64,000 bases of DNA from Paenibacillus ihbetae (GCF_002741055.1 NZ_CP016809.1:1820501-1884500), one strand, 5' to 3'; counted from the stretch's first letter, positions 42,065 to 51,392 are shown. The notes: a model not told the origin generated them from the letters alone. A program made the numbers and translations.

Positions 42065-43615
42065 TTACTTGCCGCCATAGGTGCGCGTATAGGCCGTATT
42101 GTACATGGCCAGAAGCTCGTCGGCGCCCAGCTTTTTCGCCTGATCGATAAATTGCTGATACGTCTCGTCGTTAATTGGCGTTTTGCCGGTCACGAATTCC
42201 GTCACCTTCTGCTCCAGGAATTTGTTCAGGTTGTTCAGCTTCGACTTCTCCAGCTCCAGCTCTTCCTCCGTCTTGACGATCTGCTTCGGCGCCGGGATGA
42301 TATACTCGGCATAGCGCGCGTTGATGTCCTTGCTCTTCTCGCTTAGACCGCGCTCCCAAGCCTCGCGTGACAGCGCGTTGTTCAAGGTGATGAGATCATA
42401 CCAGACGCCCCAGTCCTTCCGCAGCGTATTGAACGGGGAGGCGCCAAAATCTTTGTTGTAGACCGGCTTGCCGTCCTCCATCGTATACGTTTTACCTTCA
42501 ATGCCGAGCGAGAGATAATTCGTTCCCTCCTCGCTGACCAAATAGTCGAGGAACTGCACGGCCCGCTCCTTATCCTTCACTTTGGCCGAGATCGCCCGGC
42601 CGACGGTGCCGACGACGGGACGGGAGAACTGATAGTTCTTGATGCCGTCAGCCGCAAACGACGGGATCGCATCCAAATCGTATTCCGGAATCCCTGCATC
42701 CCGCGCCTTCGCGACGAGCGATTCCAGATCCGCCTTCCAGAAATACGTGACGAGCGATTTGCCCGTCAGAATCCGCTCTTCCCACTGCGCCTGCGTCAGC
42801 AGCGAAAATTCCGGATCAAGCAGCTTCTCCGTGTACAACTTGTTCAGAAACTCCAGCATCGCCTTGTAATTGTCATGATATGGCGCGAAGGCATACTGAT
42901 CCGTCGTCGGATCCAGGCTGTAGAAGCCGTGAATGCCGGTGAAAATGCGGCCGAAGGTCGTGAAGAGACCGGTATCGCCGACGATCGAGTTGGAAATGAG
43001 CGGATAGGAGTCCGGATATTTTTCCTTCAGCGTTTTGAGGAATTGGTAGAACTCATCCACGGTCGTCGGCGGCTTAATGCCGTGCTGATCCAGAATATCC
43101 TTGCGTGCATACCAGATGAAGTTAAAGCCCTTCCCCTCCGCATCGCCTTCGAGCACAGGGACGGTGTACAGCCCGCCGTCCGTGCCGGTTGCCAGCGCTT
43201 TGGCTTCCGGGTACTTCTCGTAGAACGCCTTCAGATTCGGCGCCTTGTCGAGATAATCCTGGAGGTTGAGGAATACCTTCTCCGGTCCATGCTCTCTGCC
43301 GTCCTGCGTAGGCACCTGGATGAAATCGGTAGCGGTGTTCGTGGCGATCATGATCTGCCGTTTCTCTTCGAGCCCTTCCTGGCTGACCACCTGAAATTCC
43401 ACCTTGACCCCCGTCTTTGCCTCGATTTCTTTAAAAATCTCCCAGTCGTCCCTGACCTTCCCCTCCACCCGGTCATACACGAGCCATGAGAAGGTAACGG
43501 GATTGTCCGGGCTCAGCGTCCCGTCATCCTTCCCGCCTCCGCCGCCGCAGCCCGTAACAAGCAGGGCGCACAGCAGCATCAATAGGAGCGCCTTCCTGAA
43601 ACCCTTCCGCGTCAT
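42065..43615 (-). CDS. CUT1 ABC solute-binding lipoprotein (LplA/YtcQ type)
   Basis: A 516-residue extracellular binding lipoprotein with lipobox LLVTGC followed by GGGGGKDDG. The mature part begins VTFSWLVYDRVEG and shows the large LplA/YtcQ form (FLDYLVSEEGTNYLSLGIEGKTY; ending MYNTAYTRTYGGK). ATG 43615 has GGGAGG upstream; the longer open frame is antisense overlap with the permease. It is the third gene of a minus-strand operon. Confidence 0.92.
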   Translation of the reverse strand: MTRKGFRKALLLMLLCALLVTGCGGGGGKDDGTLSPDNPVTFSWLVYDRVEGKVRDDWEIFKEIEAKTGVKVEFQVVSQEGLEEKRQIMIATNTATDFIQVPTQDGREHGPEKVFLNLQDYLDKAPNLKAFYEKYPEAKALATGTDGGLYTVPVLEGDAEGKGFNFIWYARKDILDQHGIKPPTTVDEFYQFLKTLKEKYPDSYPLISNSIVGDTGLFTTFGRIFTGIHGFYSLDPTTDQYAFAPYHDNYKAMLEFLNKLYTEKLLDPEFSLLTQAQWEERILTGKSLVTYFWKADLESLVAKARDAGIPEYDLDAIPSFAADGIKNYQFSRPVVGTVGRAISAKVKDKERAVQFLDYLVSEEGTNYLSLGIEGKTYTMEDGKPVYNKDFGASPFNTLRKDWGVWYDLITLNNALSREAWERGLSEKSKDINARYAEYIIPAPKQIVKTEEELELEKSKLNNLNKFLEQKVTEFVTGKTPINDETYQQFIDQAKKLGADELLAMYNTAYTRTYGGK

Positions 43616-43695
43616 GCACACAACCTCCCTTTTTTCAAAAAATACAGCATGCCTTATAGAAACGGATGAGCCTGCATCCATCGCTACCGTTACCG

Positions 43696-44556
43696 TTATC
43701 CCTTGATTCCGCCGATCATTGTCCCTTGGACGAAATATTTCTGAATGAACGGGTAGACGCATAGTATCGGCAGCGTCGCGATGATAATCATCGCGTACTT
43801 CAGCGTTTCGAGGTGGGTCAGATCCCCTTCGCCCTGCACATTCGTGCCGGCAATCAAAATGTTGCGCAGCATGATCTGCAGCGGATACATCTCCCGGTCG
43901 TTCAAATAGATCAAAGCGCTGAAGAACGAATTCCATTGATTCACGGCGGTAAAAAGGCCGATTGTCACCATCACGGGAAGCGACAGCGGCAGCACGATCC
44001 GCACTAAAATCTGCATGGAGCCGCACCCATCGATGGCTGCTGCGTCCTCCAGCTCTTCCGGCAGTCCCTCGAAGAACGTCCGCATGATGAACAAATACCA
44101 GGTGCTGATCAGCGACGGGAGGACGATGGCCCAGATCGTATCGAGCAATCCAAGCCGCTGGACGATCAGGAAGGTCGGAATCATCCCCCCGCTGAAGAGG
44201 AGGGTGAAGGCGGCCATCAGCAGGATCACCCTCCGTCCCGGCAGCCAGCGCTTCGCCAGCGGATAAGCCATCGCGGACGTCGCGATGAGGGTCAGCACCG
44301 TATGCAGCGCCGTATACCGGATCGTATTCCAATAGCTGACCCACAAATCCGGATTATAGATGAGCTGCTCATATGCGATCAGCGTTATCTTTTTCGGCCA
44401 TAGCAGCACCGCTCCGCTGGCGACGAGGGCATTATTGCTGATCGATGCCGAGAATACGTATACCATGGGATAAGCCATCACGATGATGAGCACGATCATG
44501 AATGTGATGTTGAAGAAGTCAAACAGCCTCGAGCCGAGGCTCACCTTTTGTTTCAT
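43696..44556 (-). CDS. CUT1 sugar ABC permease (LplC/YtcP, MalG-like)
   Basis: A 286-residue membrane subunit. The EAA loop LEDAAAIDGCGSMQILVRIVLP lies near residue 165, and the tail YFVQGTMIGGIKG is typical. Encoded 12 bases after its partner permease. Confidence 0.92.
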   Translation of the reverse strand: MKQKVSLGSRLFDFFNITFMIVLIIVMAYPMVYVFSASISNNALVASGAVLLWPKKITLIAYEQLIYNPDLWVSYWNTIRYTALHTVLTLIATSAMAYPLAKRWLPGRRVILLMAAFTLLFSGGMIPTFLIVQRLGLLDTIWAIVLPSLISTWYLFIMRTFFEGLPEELEDAAAIDGCGSMQILVRIVLPLSLPVMVTIGLFTAVNQWNSFFSALIYLNDREMYPLQIMLRNILIAGTNVQGEGDLTHLETLKYAMIIIATLPILCVYPFIQKYFVQGTMIGGIKG

Positions 44557-44568
44557 GGCGCATCTCCT

Positions 44569-45489
44569 TTACCACAAGCTGGTCTCCGAATATTTGCGCA
44601 CGATGCGGTTCGCCGCCACGACCAGAATGAATCCGATCGCCGATTGGAACAGGCCGACCGCGGTGGCGAAGCTGAAGTCGGCGTCGAGAATGCCCCGCCT
44701 GTAAACGAAGGTGTTGATAACGTCGGACGTTTCGTAGTTCATCGTGTTGTAGATCAGCAATATTTTCTCGAAGCTGGCTTCCATGAAATTGCCGAGGGTC
44801 AGCACGAACAAAATGATCATGACCGGCACCATGCCAACAAAGGTGATATGCCGAATTTGCTGCCACCGGTTCGCGCCATCCATCTTCGCCGCTTCATACA
44901 GCATCGGATCGATGCCGGCAATGGCGGCCAGATACAGGATCGTGCCCCAGCCAACCTTCTGCCATATTTCCGAGCCCACATATACCGTCCGGAACCATTC
45001 CGGCATGCCGAGAAACATAATCGGCTCGATCCCGAACAGCTTCACCAGCAGGTGGTTGATTACCCCGGTCGTCGGCGACAGGAAGGTGACCAGAATACCG
45101 GCAATGACGACGGTGGACAGAAAATGCGGCATATAACTGATGTTTTGCACGAATCGCTTGAACCATTTGCTCTTCAGCTCATGGAACAGCACCGCCAGAA
45201 TGATGGGCGCCGGAAAGTGAAACAGCAGATCGTACACGTTCAGCATGATCGTGTTGCGGATCAGCTTCCACGCATCAGGCGTCACGTAGAAGAACTCAAT
45301 GAAATGCTTCAGGCCGACAAACTTGCTGCCCCATATCCCCCGGCCGATCGAGTAATCCTTGAAGGCGATGATGATGCCGTACATCGGCGCGTATTTAAAA
45401 ATCAGGTAATACAGAATGCCCGGCAGCATCAGCAGGTACAATGCTTTGTGCTTTTTCAGCACATATCCGATACGCGATAGCTGCGCCAA
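44569..45489 (-). CDS. CUT1 sugar ABC permease (LplB/YteP, MalF-like)
   Basis: A 306-residue membrane subunit, first gene of the operon. It starts at TTG 45489 with AAGGAGGTGG upstream; the longer frame to 45648 has no ribosome site and an unlikely N-terminus. The first helix YLLMLPGILYYLIFKYAPMYG and the EAA loop LYEAAKMDGANRWQQIRHI are visible. Confidence 0.9.
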   Translation of the reverse strand: MAQLSRIGYVLKKHKALYLLMLPGILYYLIFKYAPMYGIIIAFKDYSIGRGIWGSKFVGLKHFIEFFYVTPDAWKLIRNTIMLNVYDLLFHFPAPIILAVLFHELKSKWFKRFVQNISYMPHFLSTVVIAGILVTFLSPTTGVINHLLVKLFGIEPIMFLGMPEWFRTVYVGSEIWQKVGWGTILYLAAIAGIDPMLYEAAKMDGANRWQQIRHITFVGMVPVMIILFVLTLGNFMEASFEKILLIYNTMNYETSDVINTFVYRRGILDADFSFATAVGLFQSAIGFILVVAANRIVRKYSETSLW

Positions 45490-45644
45490 TCCCCACCACC
45501 TCCTTGTTTGGCGTTTCTGTAGTCTACACCTCCGGCTGTTGTCCCCACTATACGAGCCTAAGCCCGGGGCGTAAAGCGCGCATCTTTTCCTGCGGGCGCC
45601 AAGCTTGCATCCCTTGTGGAGCAAGGGTTTGCGGCTTCGTCCAT

Positions 45645-45681
45645 GCAAAAAAAGAGACTTTTCGAAAAAAATCAGTCTCTC
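45645..45681 (-). terminator. Terminator between AraC-type regulator and ABC operon
   Basis: AGAGACT and AGTCTCT pair and are followed on the minus strand by seven T, just after the regulator stop codon. Confidence 0.72.
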
Positions 45682-45692
45682 TCTTTGTAACG

Positions 45693-47999
45693 CTATTGGT
45701 GCAGCGTCCGGTATTTCGCCGGCGTAATGCCCTCATATTTGCGGAAGGCCCGAATCAGCGAGTTTCGGCCCCAATATCCGACCCTCTCGGCAATCTCGTC
45801 CAGCTTCAGATCCGTTTCGAGCAGCAGCTGCTTCGCTTTCATGAGCCGGTACTTCGCGATATACTCCACATATTTCTCCCCGACTTCTTCCTTGAAGGTG
45901 CGGCTGAAGTGGCCGATGGACATGTTCATCATGCCGGCAAAAGCCTCGATCGACAGCTCTTGGTCGTAATGCTCGTGAATGTACGCCACAATGCCGGCGA
46001 TCTGCTGAGCGCGCGTGCCGGGTGCCGGCCGCCGAAAGAGGAACGCGTGAATCTCCTCGAAGCACGCCCTGAGCTCACCCCATGTCATGCAGCGGTTCAT
46101 GCGTTCAAATAACCGGGAGTAATACGGAACGTTCAGCTCGTTATGCTCGGATTCGGCTGCCCGGATCCACGTGTTCAGCACATCCGCCAGCAGATACTTC
46201 ATCTGCTCGGCGGCCGCATCTCTGCGCTGCCCTTCCTCCAGCAGATCCAACATGGACCGGAGCAGCTTGTCGTATTCCCTGGTTTTGCACTGGTTCAGAA
46301 TCCGGTTGACCTCCTGCACGGACAGGAAGGAATCGCCTCCCTGCAAATCGCGGACGGGCTGACTCCCGCAAATTTCAACGGTGGAGTTGAGCCCCCGATA
46401 CTGGAGCACGATGACGGCATGCTCGTAGGAAAGGTGAAGCTCCTCCATCGTTTGAACGGTTTTGCCAATGCCGATGGTGGCCTTAAAATAGTCGCCGTAT
46501 TGCAGCAAAATGAGCTTCGCCATTTCCGCTATATGCTCGGGGCCATCACTCATCGCCTTGTCATGCTGCACGATGCAGCCCAGCAGATTCGGCTTGGTCT
46601 GGCACAGCCATATTCGGCCCGGGGCCAGCTTACGGATCTTGTCCTTCATCTCGGCCAGCAGAAAGGTTTTTCCCGTTTCCGTCGGATGCTCCGGCACATC
46701 TAGATTGAGATTGTCGTGAAGCGCAATGGTCAGCACCGTTCTGGCCGCTACGGGGTTGTACGCAAACTCGATCTCCTTGGCGTAGTATTCAATGGACAGG
46801 GCGTCGCGGTATTGACCGAGCAGCAGCTTGGTCACGAACTGCTCCTGCACGATCGGCAGCATCCCGTGGACCATGTGGGACAGCTCCCGGTTCTCGGTCA
46901 TGATGGACTGGGAATAGCGTTTGATGACGTCAAACTCATTCCCTTCATGCGCAGGACTTTCTCCGGTGCGGCGGTGCGACTTCAGTCCATTCCGGATTTC
47001 CGCAATCGGCCGGTATAAACGCCGGCTCAAGTAATATGACACCCATCCCCCGACGACCAGAAAAAATGCGAGGAACGCCCAGCTTATGAAACGGGTGACG
47101 TATACCGGCTTCATCAATGTTCCCAGCTCGATCATGCTGATATAATGCCATTTCTCGTCGAATGCCGATTTCATGAGCGAGAGTCCGGTCTTGTCCGAAA
47201 TCGTAAATTGCGGGGATACGCCTTCGGCATGGATCCGCTGCTGCAGGATCTGCCGGTCCCGCTCGCTTAAACCGTTCTCGGAGATCATGCGGCCGCGATC
47301 GTCGATGATCGCCGTCCCGCGGACCCAGCTTTCCGGAATATGAATCTGCTCCTGGAGCTTGTTCGTCTTCAGATCAACCAGGAGATACACATCGGGGGCA
47401 TTTGTATTGAAGGGATAGCTCATCACCGCCGTCAGGGAACTGCCGGGGTCGGCGAAATTCATCATCTTTTTGCCGGTCAATTCGGCTTCCAGCTGTTTGC
47501 GGCTTCGGGGCTCCATTGGATAACGCGTGGTAAAATAGTAGGCTTTGTTCGTATACGTCTCCGCATCGATGATCAGGTCCTCGTGTACGAAAATGTAATA
47601 CGCCCGCTCCACGAGCTCATCCGACTCCAGCTGCTGCAGCTGCTCCCGCAGCGAATGAAGCAGCTCCGGCTGCAGCCTGCCTCCCGGGGAGTCGGCAGAG
47701 CCCATCAGCACGCTTCGCAGCCTGGAGGTGCTCAGGATCTGGATCATATTCGTCTTCAGCGCCTGGAGCGAAGCGTCCGTCTGCTCAGCGAACCGGCTCA
47801 TCACGATGTCGTTCAGGCGCTCCGCATCCTGCTCGATGATCCGCACGACCAGCACCTGTGCAAGGACGCTGGCGGCAATGACCGGGATGAGGATGAGCAG
47901 AAAATAGTTGGCGAACAGGCGCCAAAACAGGTTGCGCCTCCGCGCTGGGTTTGGGACGGCTCCTTGCTCAGGAGATCGACTGTGCGCAGCTGGCTTCAT
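45693..47999 (-). CDS. Membrane-bound AraC-family regulator with sensor domain
   Basis: A 768-residue regulator related in layout to the one at 11960. It has an N-terminal helix (LFANYFLLILIPVIAASVLAQ), an extracellular Cache-like region (~45-300), a second helix (WAFLAFFLVVGGWVSYYL), a cytoplasmic middle domain and a C-terminal AraC DNA-binding domain (AFAGMMNMSIGHFSRTFKE; EIAERVGYWGRNSLIRAF). It probably controls the co-directional transport/amidohydrolase operon just downstream. AAGGGGGA precedes ATG 47999. Confidence 0.93.
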   Translation of the reverse strand: MKPAAHSRSPEQGAVPNPARRRNLFWRLFANYFLLILIPVIAASVLAQVLVVRIIEQDAERLNDIVMSRFAEQTDASLQALKTNMIQILSTSRLRSVLMGSADSPGGRLQPELLHSLREQLQQLESDELVERAYYIFVHEDLIIDAETYTNKAYYFTTRYPMEPRSRKQLEAELTGKKMMNFADPGSSLTAVMSYPFNTNAPDVYLLVDLKTNKLQEQIHIPESWVRGTAIIDDRGRMISENGLSERDRQILQQRIHAEGVSPQFTISDKTGLSLMKSAFDEKWHYISMIELGTLMKPVYVTRFISWAFLAFFLVVGGWVSYYLSRRLYRPIAEIRNGLKSHRRTGESPAHEGNEFDVIKRYSQSIMTENRELSHMVHGMLPIVQEQFVTKLLLGQYRDALSIEYYAKEIEFAYNPVAARTVLTIALHDNLNLDVPEHPTETGKTFLLAEMKDKIRKLAPGRIWLCQTKPNLLGCIVQHDKAMSDGPEHIAEMAKLILLQYGDYFKATIGIGKTVQTMEELHLSYEHAVIVLQYRGLNSTVEICGSQPVRDLQGGDSFLSVQEVNRILNQCKTREYDKLLRSMLDLLEEGQRRDAAAEQMKYLLADVLNTWIRAAESEHNELNVPYYSRLFERMNRCMTWGELRACFEEIHAFLFRRPAPGTRAQQIAGIVAYIHEHYDQELSIEAFAGMMNMSIGHFSRTFKEEVGEKYVEYIAKYRLMKAKQLLLETDLKLDEIAERVGYWGRNSLIRAFRKYEGITPAKYRTLHQ

Positions 48000-48779
48000 G
48001 TGGGATCCCCCTTGGGTTTGAAATGGCAGGCGGCAGGGCCTGCGGGGTTAGACGGCTGGGTGCCGCGGCCGCGGACCAGGGCGGCAGTGGTGCGAGGTGC
48101 GTGCGGGCACAAGCGTGCAAGGCGCCGGGCACTGGCTCGTCAGCGAAGGGGCCGGTGCGGCCGGGGTGCGCGTCAAACAAGTCCCTATTGGGGACTTGTG
48201 AGGGCTCGCGTGGCCGTTTTGTCCACAACAAGTCCCTTTAGGACTTGTTGTGCCTCGCGTGGCCGGGTTCCGCGCCATAAGTCCCTTTTAGGGACTTGTT
48301 AGTCGCTCGACGCTACGTAAGCTCCCTTTTCGCAGGTACGTGCCATCCTAAATTTTCCGAAATACACATCTATACGCCACTTGGCTTGGCCATCTGTCAG
48401 TTCAACTATATTTTGATGGGAGGTATAATATTCGCTGTTTGAAGAGTCGGGAAAGAAGACAAACGGTTATTAATCGGAACGAAATATCGAAGGAATTATG
48501 TTCCTACTGTAACGAGGGCCTCCTCAATAAAAACCTCAAAGTAGCAGTTAGCATATTTTTTATTGGAATACTTTACCACACTGTACAATCACCGAAGAAA
48601 ATGGAGGGTCTATGACTTCACACGTCTGCATAATTAGCCTAAATAACATTTTCTAAACAACGAAAAGTTAATATGTATTATTATGGAATGTTTCTAACGA
48701 ATCCCAATATTTCAGTTTTAATAAAACAAAAACTAAGAAAAAACGCATGGAGTGCCTTCACTCACATGCGCCGTCAATA
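48000..48779. other. Composite intergenic region, island edge
   Basis: The left 300 bases are GC-rich and hold three palindromic repeats. From about 48340 the sequence turns AT-rich and runs into the toxin-immunity island. No gene is supported. Confidence 0.5.
48175..48302. repeat. Three palindromic repeats spaced about 50 bp
   Basis: AAGTCCCTATTGGGGACTTG (from 48179), ACAAGTCCCTTTAGGACTTGT (core from 48230) and AAGTCCCTTTTAGGGACTTG (from 48279). The motif CTCGCGTGGCCG lies after the first and second. Each unit can form a hairpin on either strand. Spacing is too short and spacers too alike for CRISPR. Confidence 0.75.
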
Positions 48780-49334
48780 TTACTGTCGTATAAATAAACC
48801 TTCTTGCTTCGCTTGCTTGCATATCCAATCAAAATCAACTTTTGTTAAGCAATATACAGGAAAGCTCAAGTCATAATTTCCTATTATTACGGTAGGAATA
48901 TTAGTAAAATAGAAGTTCGAAAATTGTAACTCTCGTGTCGATAGCTTTATAAACTCTTCTAAATACTTTTCTGACGTAACTTTGAAAACATCTGATTGCA
49001 ATCTTACTATATCTTTCGTTAACAGACTTTCTTCTTCAGTGTGCTCTAAAAAGTACTCATTAATGTTAGGACAATAGATCAGAACCTCCTTCCCGTTCTT
49101 ATAGAATACTTTTCTAATTGTTTCAATAAATCTGACTTCGTATTTCAGATTATGATTCTCGAATGAGGATAAGAGATGCTCAGCTTCTTTCTCTGAAAGA
49201 ATATACGGGAAGACATCAAGTACACCCACAGTATAGTCGTCTAGATCAGTTTCCTCTTCCATGTCCAATCGTTTAAAGTAACATTCGATTGATGCAACAT
49301 CTTCACAGGTCGCGCTTTCTATTGTCATATTCAT
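48780..49334 (-). CDS. Probable immunity protein, unknown family
   Basis: A 184-residue acidic AT-rich gene product (MNMTIESATCEDVASIECYF ... VDFDWICKQAKQEGLFIRQ). No signal or membrane segment is seen. It begins about ten bases after the stop of a detached toxin C-terminus, the position expected for an immunity gene. AAAAGGA precedes the ATG. The function is inferred only from position; I do not recognise the family. Confidence 0.65.
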   Translation of the reverse strand: MNMTIESATCEDVASIECYFKRLDMEEETDLDDYTVGVLDVFPYILSEKEAEHLLSSFENHNLKYEVRFIETIRKVFYKNGKEVLIYCPNINEYFLEHTEEESLLTKDIVRLQSDVFKVTSEKYLEEFIKLSTRELQFSNFYFTNIPTVIIGNYDLSFPVYCLTKVDFDWICKQAKQEGLFIRQ

Positions 49335-49342
49335 ACATCCTT

Positions 49343-49630
49343 TTATTTTTTTCGTCTAAGTATCTTTCCTTCCTTGGTAATACTCCAATAACCACTCTCG
49401 CCTCTTATTTTTAGTTTATAGTAACTACCTCCATGAGTGCCGGCTCCAGAATTTATTGCCCGATCCTTTTCTAATGTAGCTGACCCATATTTACCATTTT
49501 TAAGTTGTCAAATCCTTGCCCCTGGTCGTACAGGTCGTAGATATAGGCGTACGTAATGACGGCTTTGCCTCCGGAGACACCAGCTAAAGCAATCAGTTTG
49601 GTCTCTTCGCCGTAGTAGTTTCGGTTACTC
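49343..49630 (-). pseudogene. Orphan polymorphic-toxin C-terminus, frame-broken
   Basis: Two pieces in different frames. The upstream one (about 49630-49505) reads LIALAGVSGGKAVITYAYIY. The downstream one (about 49500-49343) reads GKYGSATLEKDRAINSGAGT and ends GYWSITKEGKILRRKK, the style of short nuclease-like tails that end Rhs/LXG toxins. The frame changes near 49500. There is no start codon or delivery domain, so it is a remnant; its probable immunity gene follows at once. Confidence 0.6.
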
Positions 49631-49684
49631 TCATTTATTTGAACATATCTAGCGCATCTTGAATATGCTCATTCTCATCAACCT

Positions 49685-50113
49685 TCAACTTTGCACGACA
49701 ATATGTTTACATTTTCGTTTTTGTTCATCAGACAACTTACCAAACACATTCTCGAGTAATAAGAATGCTTCCATACTAACTTCCAGACTCGAAACACCAA
49801 TAAAATCTGTTATTTTGGAAATAAGATCTATATAATCGAGTTCTCTAAGCGCATATAATAATGTACCTCTGCTTCCTTTTGTTATCGGATGCATCAACAT
49901 TTCAACCAAACTGTCTACTGCTTCATTACTTCCCATATCAGAAAGGGCGAGGGCAATTTCATTTCTTAGTATTTTACTATCTGTAGCCTTAAGATGCTTA
50001 AGCAATAGACTCCGATATGTTTTATCTTTCGTTCCCCCTACAAACCTAACTAATATGATTGCCTCTTCAATCATGCCCTTACAGATATATTCTTCTAATC
50101 TATTATTGTACAC
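49685..50113 (-). CDS. HEAT-repeat-like probable immunity protein
   Basis: A 142-residue all-helical protein with HEAT-like repeats (LRNEIALALSDMGSNEAVDSL; GTLLYALRELDYIDLISKI). Such small HEAT proteins commonly neutralise a neighbouring polymorphic toxin. GTG 50113 has AAAGGA eight bases upstream. It lies about 190 bases after the Hint-toxin remnant. Confidence 0.7.
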   Translation of the reverse strand: MYNNRLEEYICKGMIEEAIILVRFVGGTKDKTYRSLLLKHLKATDSKILRNEIALALSDMGSNEAVDSLVEMLMHPITKGSRGTLLYALRELDYIDLISKITDFIGVSSLEVSMEAFLLLENVFGKLSDEQKRKCKHIVVQS

Positions 50114-50302
50114 TGGATCGTTCCTTTATAGAGTTTGCCGACAGCAATCCTATCATATATGGATAAATCCAGAGCCGAAATGTGCTCTAAGCTTAATTCC
50201 TACCATATCGATTGCTCCCTTATTTTACTTGCAACAAACAGAAACATTAGCCAAAAGGCGCCACCTTTAGCCAATTGATCTATGGCTTTTTTAATGTTCT
50301 CT

Positions 50303-50909
50303 TTATTCTAGTAGAGTAACAAACGCTCCATTTGGTTTAGTGGCAACTGTCACGCCATTGCCCTCTATAAATATTTAAACACTTCACCATCTTTTTTCAA
50401 AGATCCCTTACCCACAAACGATACTGTTCTCCACCATCAATTATTTTACCAATATCACTCAAGAATGCTTCTCCGTGTGTCTTATATTTAGTGTTCCAAG
50501 AGTGCTCCACTTCTCCAGTCTCATCGGACTTGGAAAGAATCTTATCACCTACCTCGATTTCCTGGATAGGTTTCTCCCCTTCGTCTGTTTGGATCATTGT
50601 TCCAGCAGTGAAATAGTTACAACCTTTTAAGGCCTTTTCCACCACTTTACCGTCTTTATTCGCCCATTTTATGATTACCTTTCCGCCCTTATAGGCTTTC
50701 CCTACAGGAATGAATCCAATCGCTGCCATCGCTCGGTCATAGAAGGAGGACTTTGGATCCACCAATGCGCGCAAATCATCCATTATCAGAAAGTCTATCG
50801 CGGATTTGGCCCCTTTCTGAATCCATTTCCATCCGTCGTTGACCCATTTCCATACATTTCCGCTGGGGTCCACATATATAAGCGGATTATTCCCTACATA
50901 GGCATACAA
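50303..50909 (-). pseudogene. Rhs C-terminus with pretoxin-Hint domain, broken toxin end
   Basis: The frame begins inside the Rhs core boundary (YAYVGNNPLIYVDPSGNVW) and passes through a pretoxin stretch to the start of a Hint/intein-like domain (CNYFTAGTMIQTDEGEKPIQ; VGDKILSKSDETGE), which normally self-cleaves to release the toxin. It stops at about 50397 (YRLWVRDL), but other frames go on with KKDGEVFKY and then GNGVTVATKPNGAFVTLLE, ending at 50303. At least two frameshifts therefore break the toxin. The 5' side is cut by IS sequence at about 50915. Confidence 0.72.
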
Positions 50910-50948
50910 ATTTTAGGTTAGCGGATTCCCCATCCGCTCAATTCTACG

Positions 50949-50977
50949 AAAAAAGCGGATTTACACCGCTTTTTTAT
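50949..50977. terminator. Hairpin at IS-remnant end
   Basis: AAAAAAGCGG and CCGCTTTTTT form a symmetric hairpin just past the transposase stop, at the boundary with the Rhs fragment. Confidence 0.7.
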
Positions 50978-50983
50978 CCATTA

Positions 50984-51110
50984 TTATACAGCACCCTTTG
51001 TCATAGCAGGTATTACATACTCCGTCTTGTTCTTCATCATCTTGTAGACGATATTAACCAGCATTCTCATGATGCAGACAATTGCCTGCCCCTTCGTCTT
51101 GCCCCGCTGT
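50984..51110 (-). mobile_element. IS110-like transposase C-terminal remnant
   Basis: A short frame ends TAA 50984-50986 and reads KTKGQAIVCIMRMLVNIVYK then MMKNKTEYVIP, which resembles the C-terminus of IS110/IS116 transposases. Nothing upstream continues that protein. Confidence 0.55.
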
Positions 51111-51243
51111 CTCGTCCGCCTCCACGGTAAGCCGCGTCGAAGATGGCGTCGTCGAAACGATTGGCAGCGGCGTTGACGACGCGAACGAGGTGATTTGCTG
51201 GAATATCTTCTTCTAAATCCATTGGTGAACAGAGTTGATCCAT
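51105..51243 (-). mobile_element. IS1182-like transposase N-terminal remnant
   Basis: From ATG 51243 the frame gives DLEEDIPANHLVRVVNAAAN then FDDAIFDAAYRGGGRD, the typical start of IS1182-family transposases. It is cut near 51105 and joined to the IS110-like tail in another frame, so both are scars. Confidence 0.65.
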
Positions 51244-51339
51244 GTATATTGAATGTTATAAAGAATCCTCTCTTTAAGGGTAATGGTTGATGGTACTTCC
51301 ATTTTACCGAAGAGTAGTTTTCATTTTATTTAACAAATG

Positions 51340-51392
51340 AAAAAAAGAGGTTGTCCCTCAGTCATCTATGATGTCTTTTGGGACAACCTCAC
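51340..51392 (-). terminator. Terminator after DUF4279 gene, possibly IS end
   Basis: GAGGTTGTCCC and GGGACAACCTC pair, with a run of T on the minus strand. The sequence also resembles end structures seen near IS1182 elements. Confidence 0.75.

Noticed and set aside
48175..48302. CRISPR array
   Set aside because: Only three units, palindromic throughout, spacers partly alike and no cas genes.
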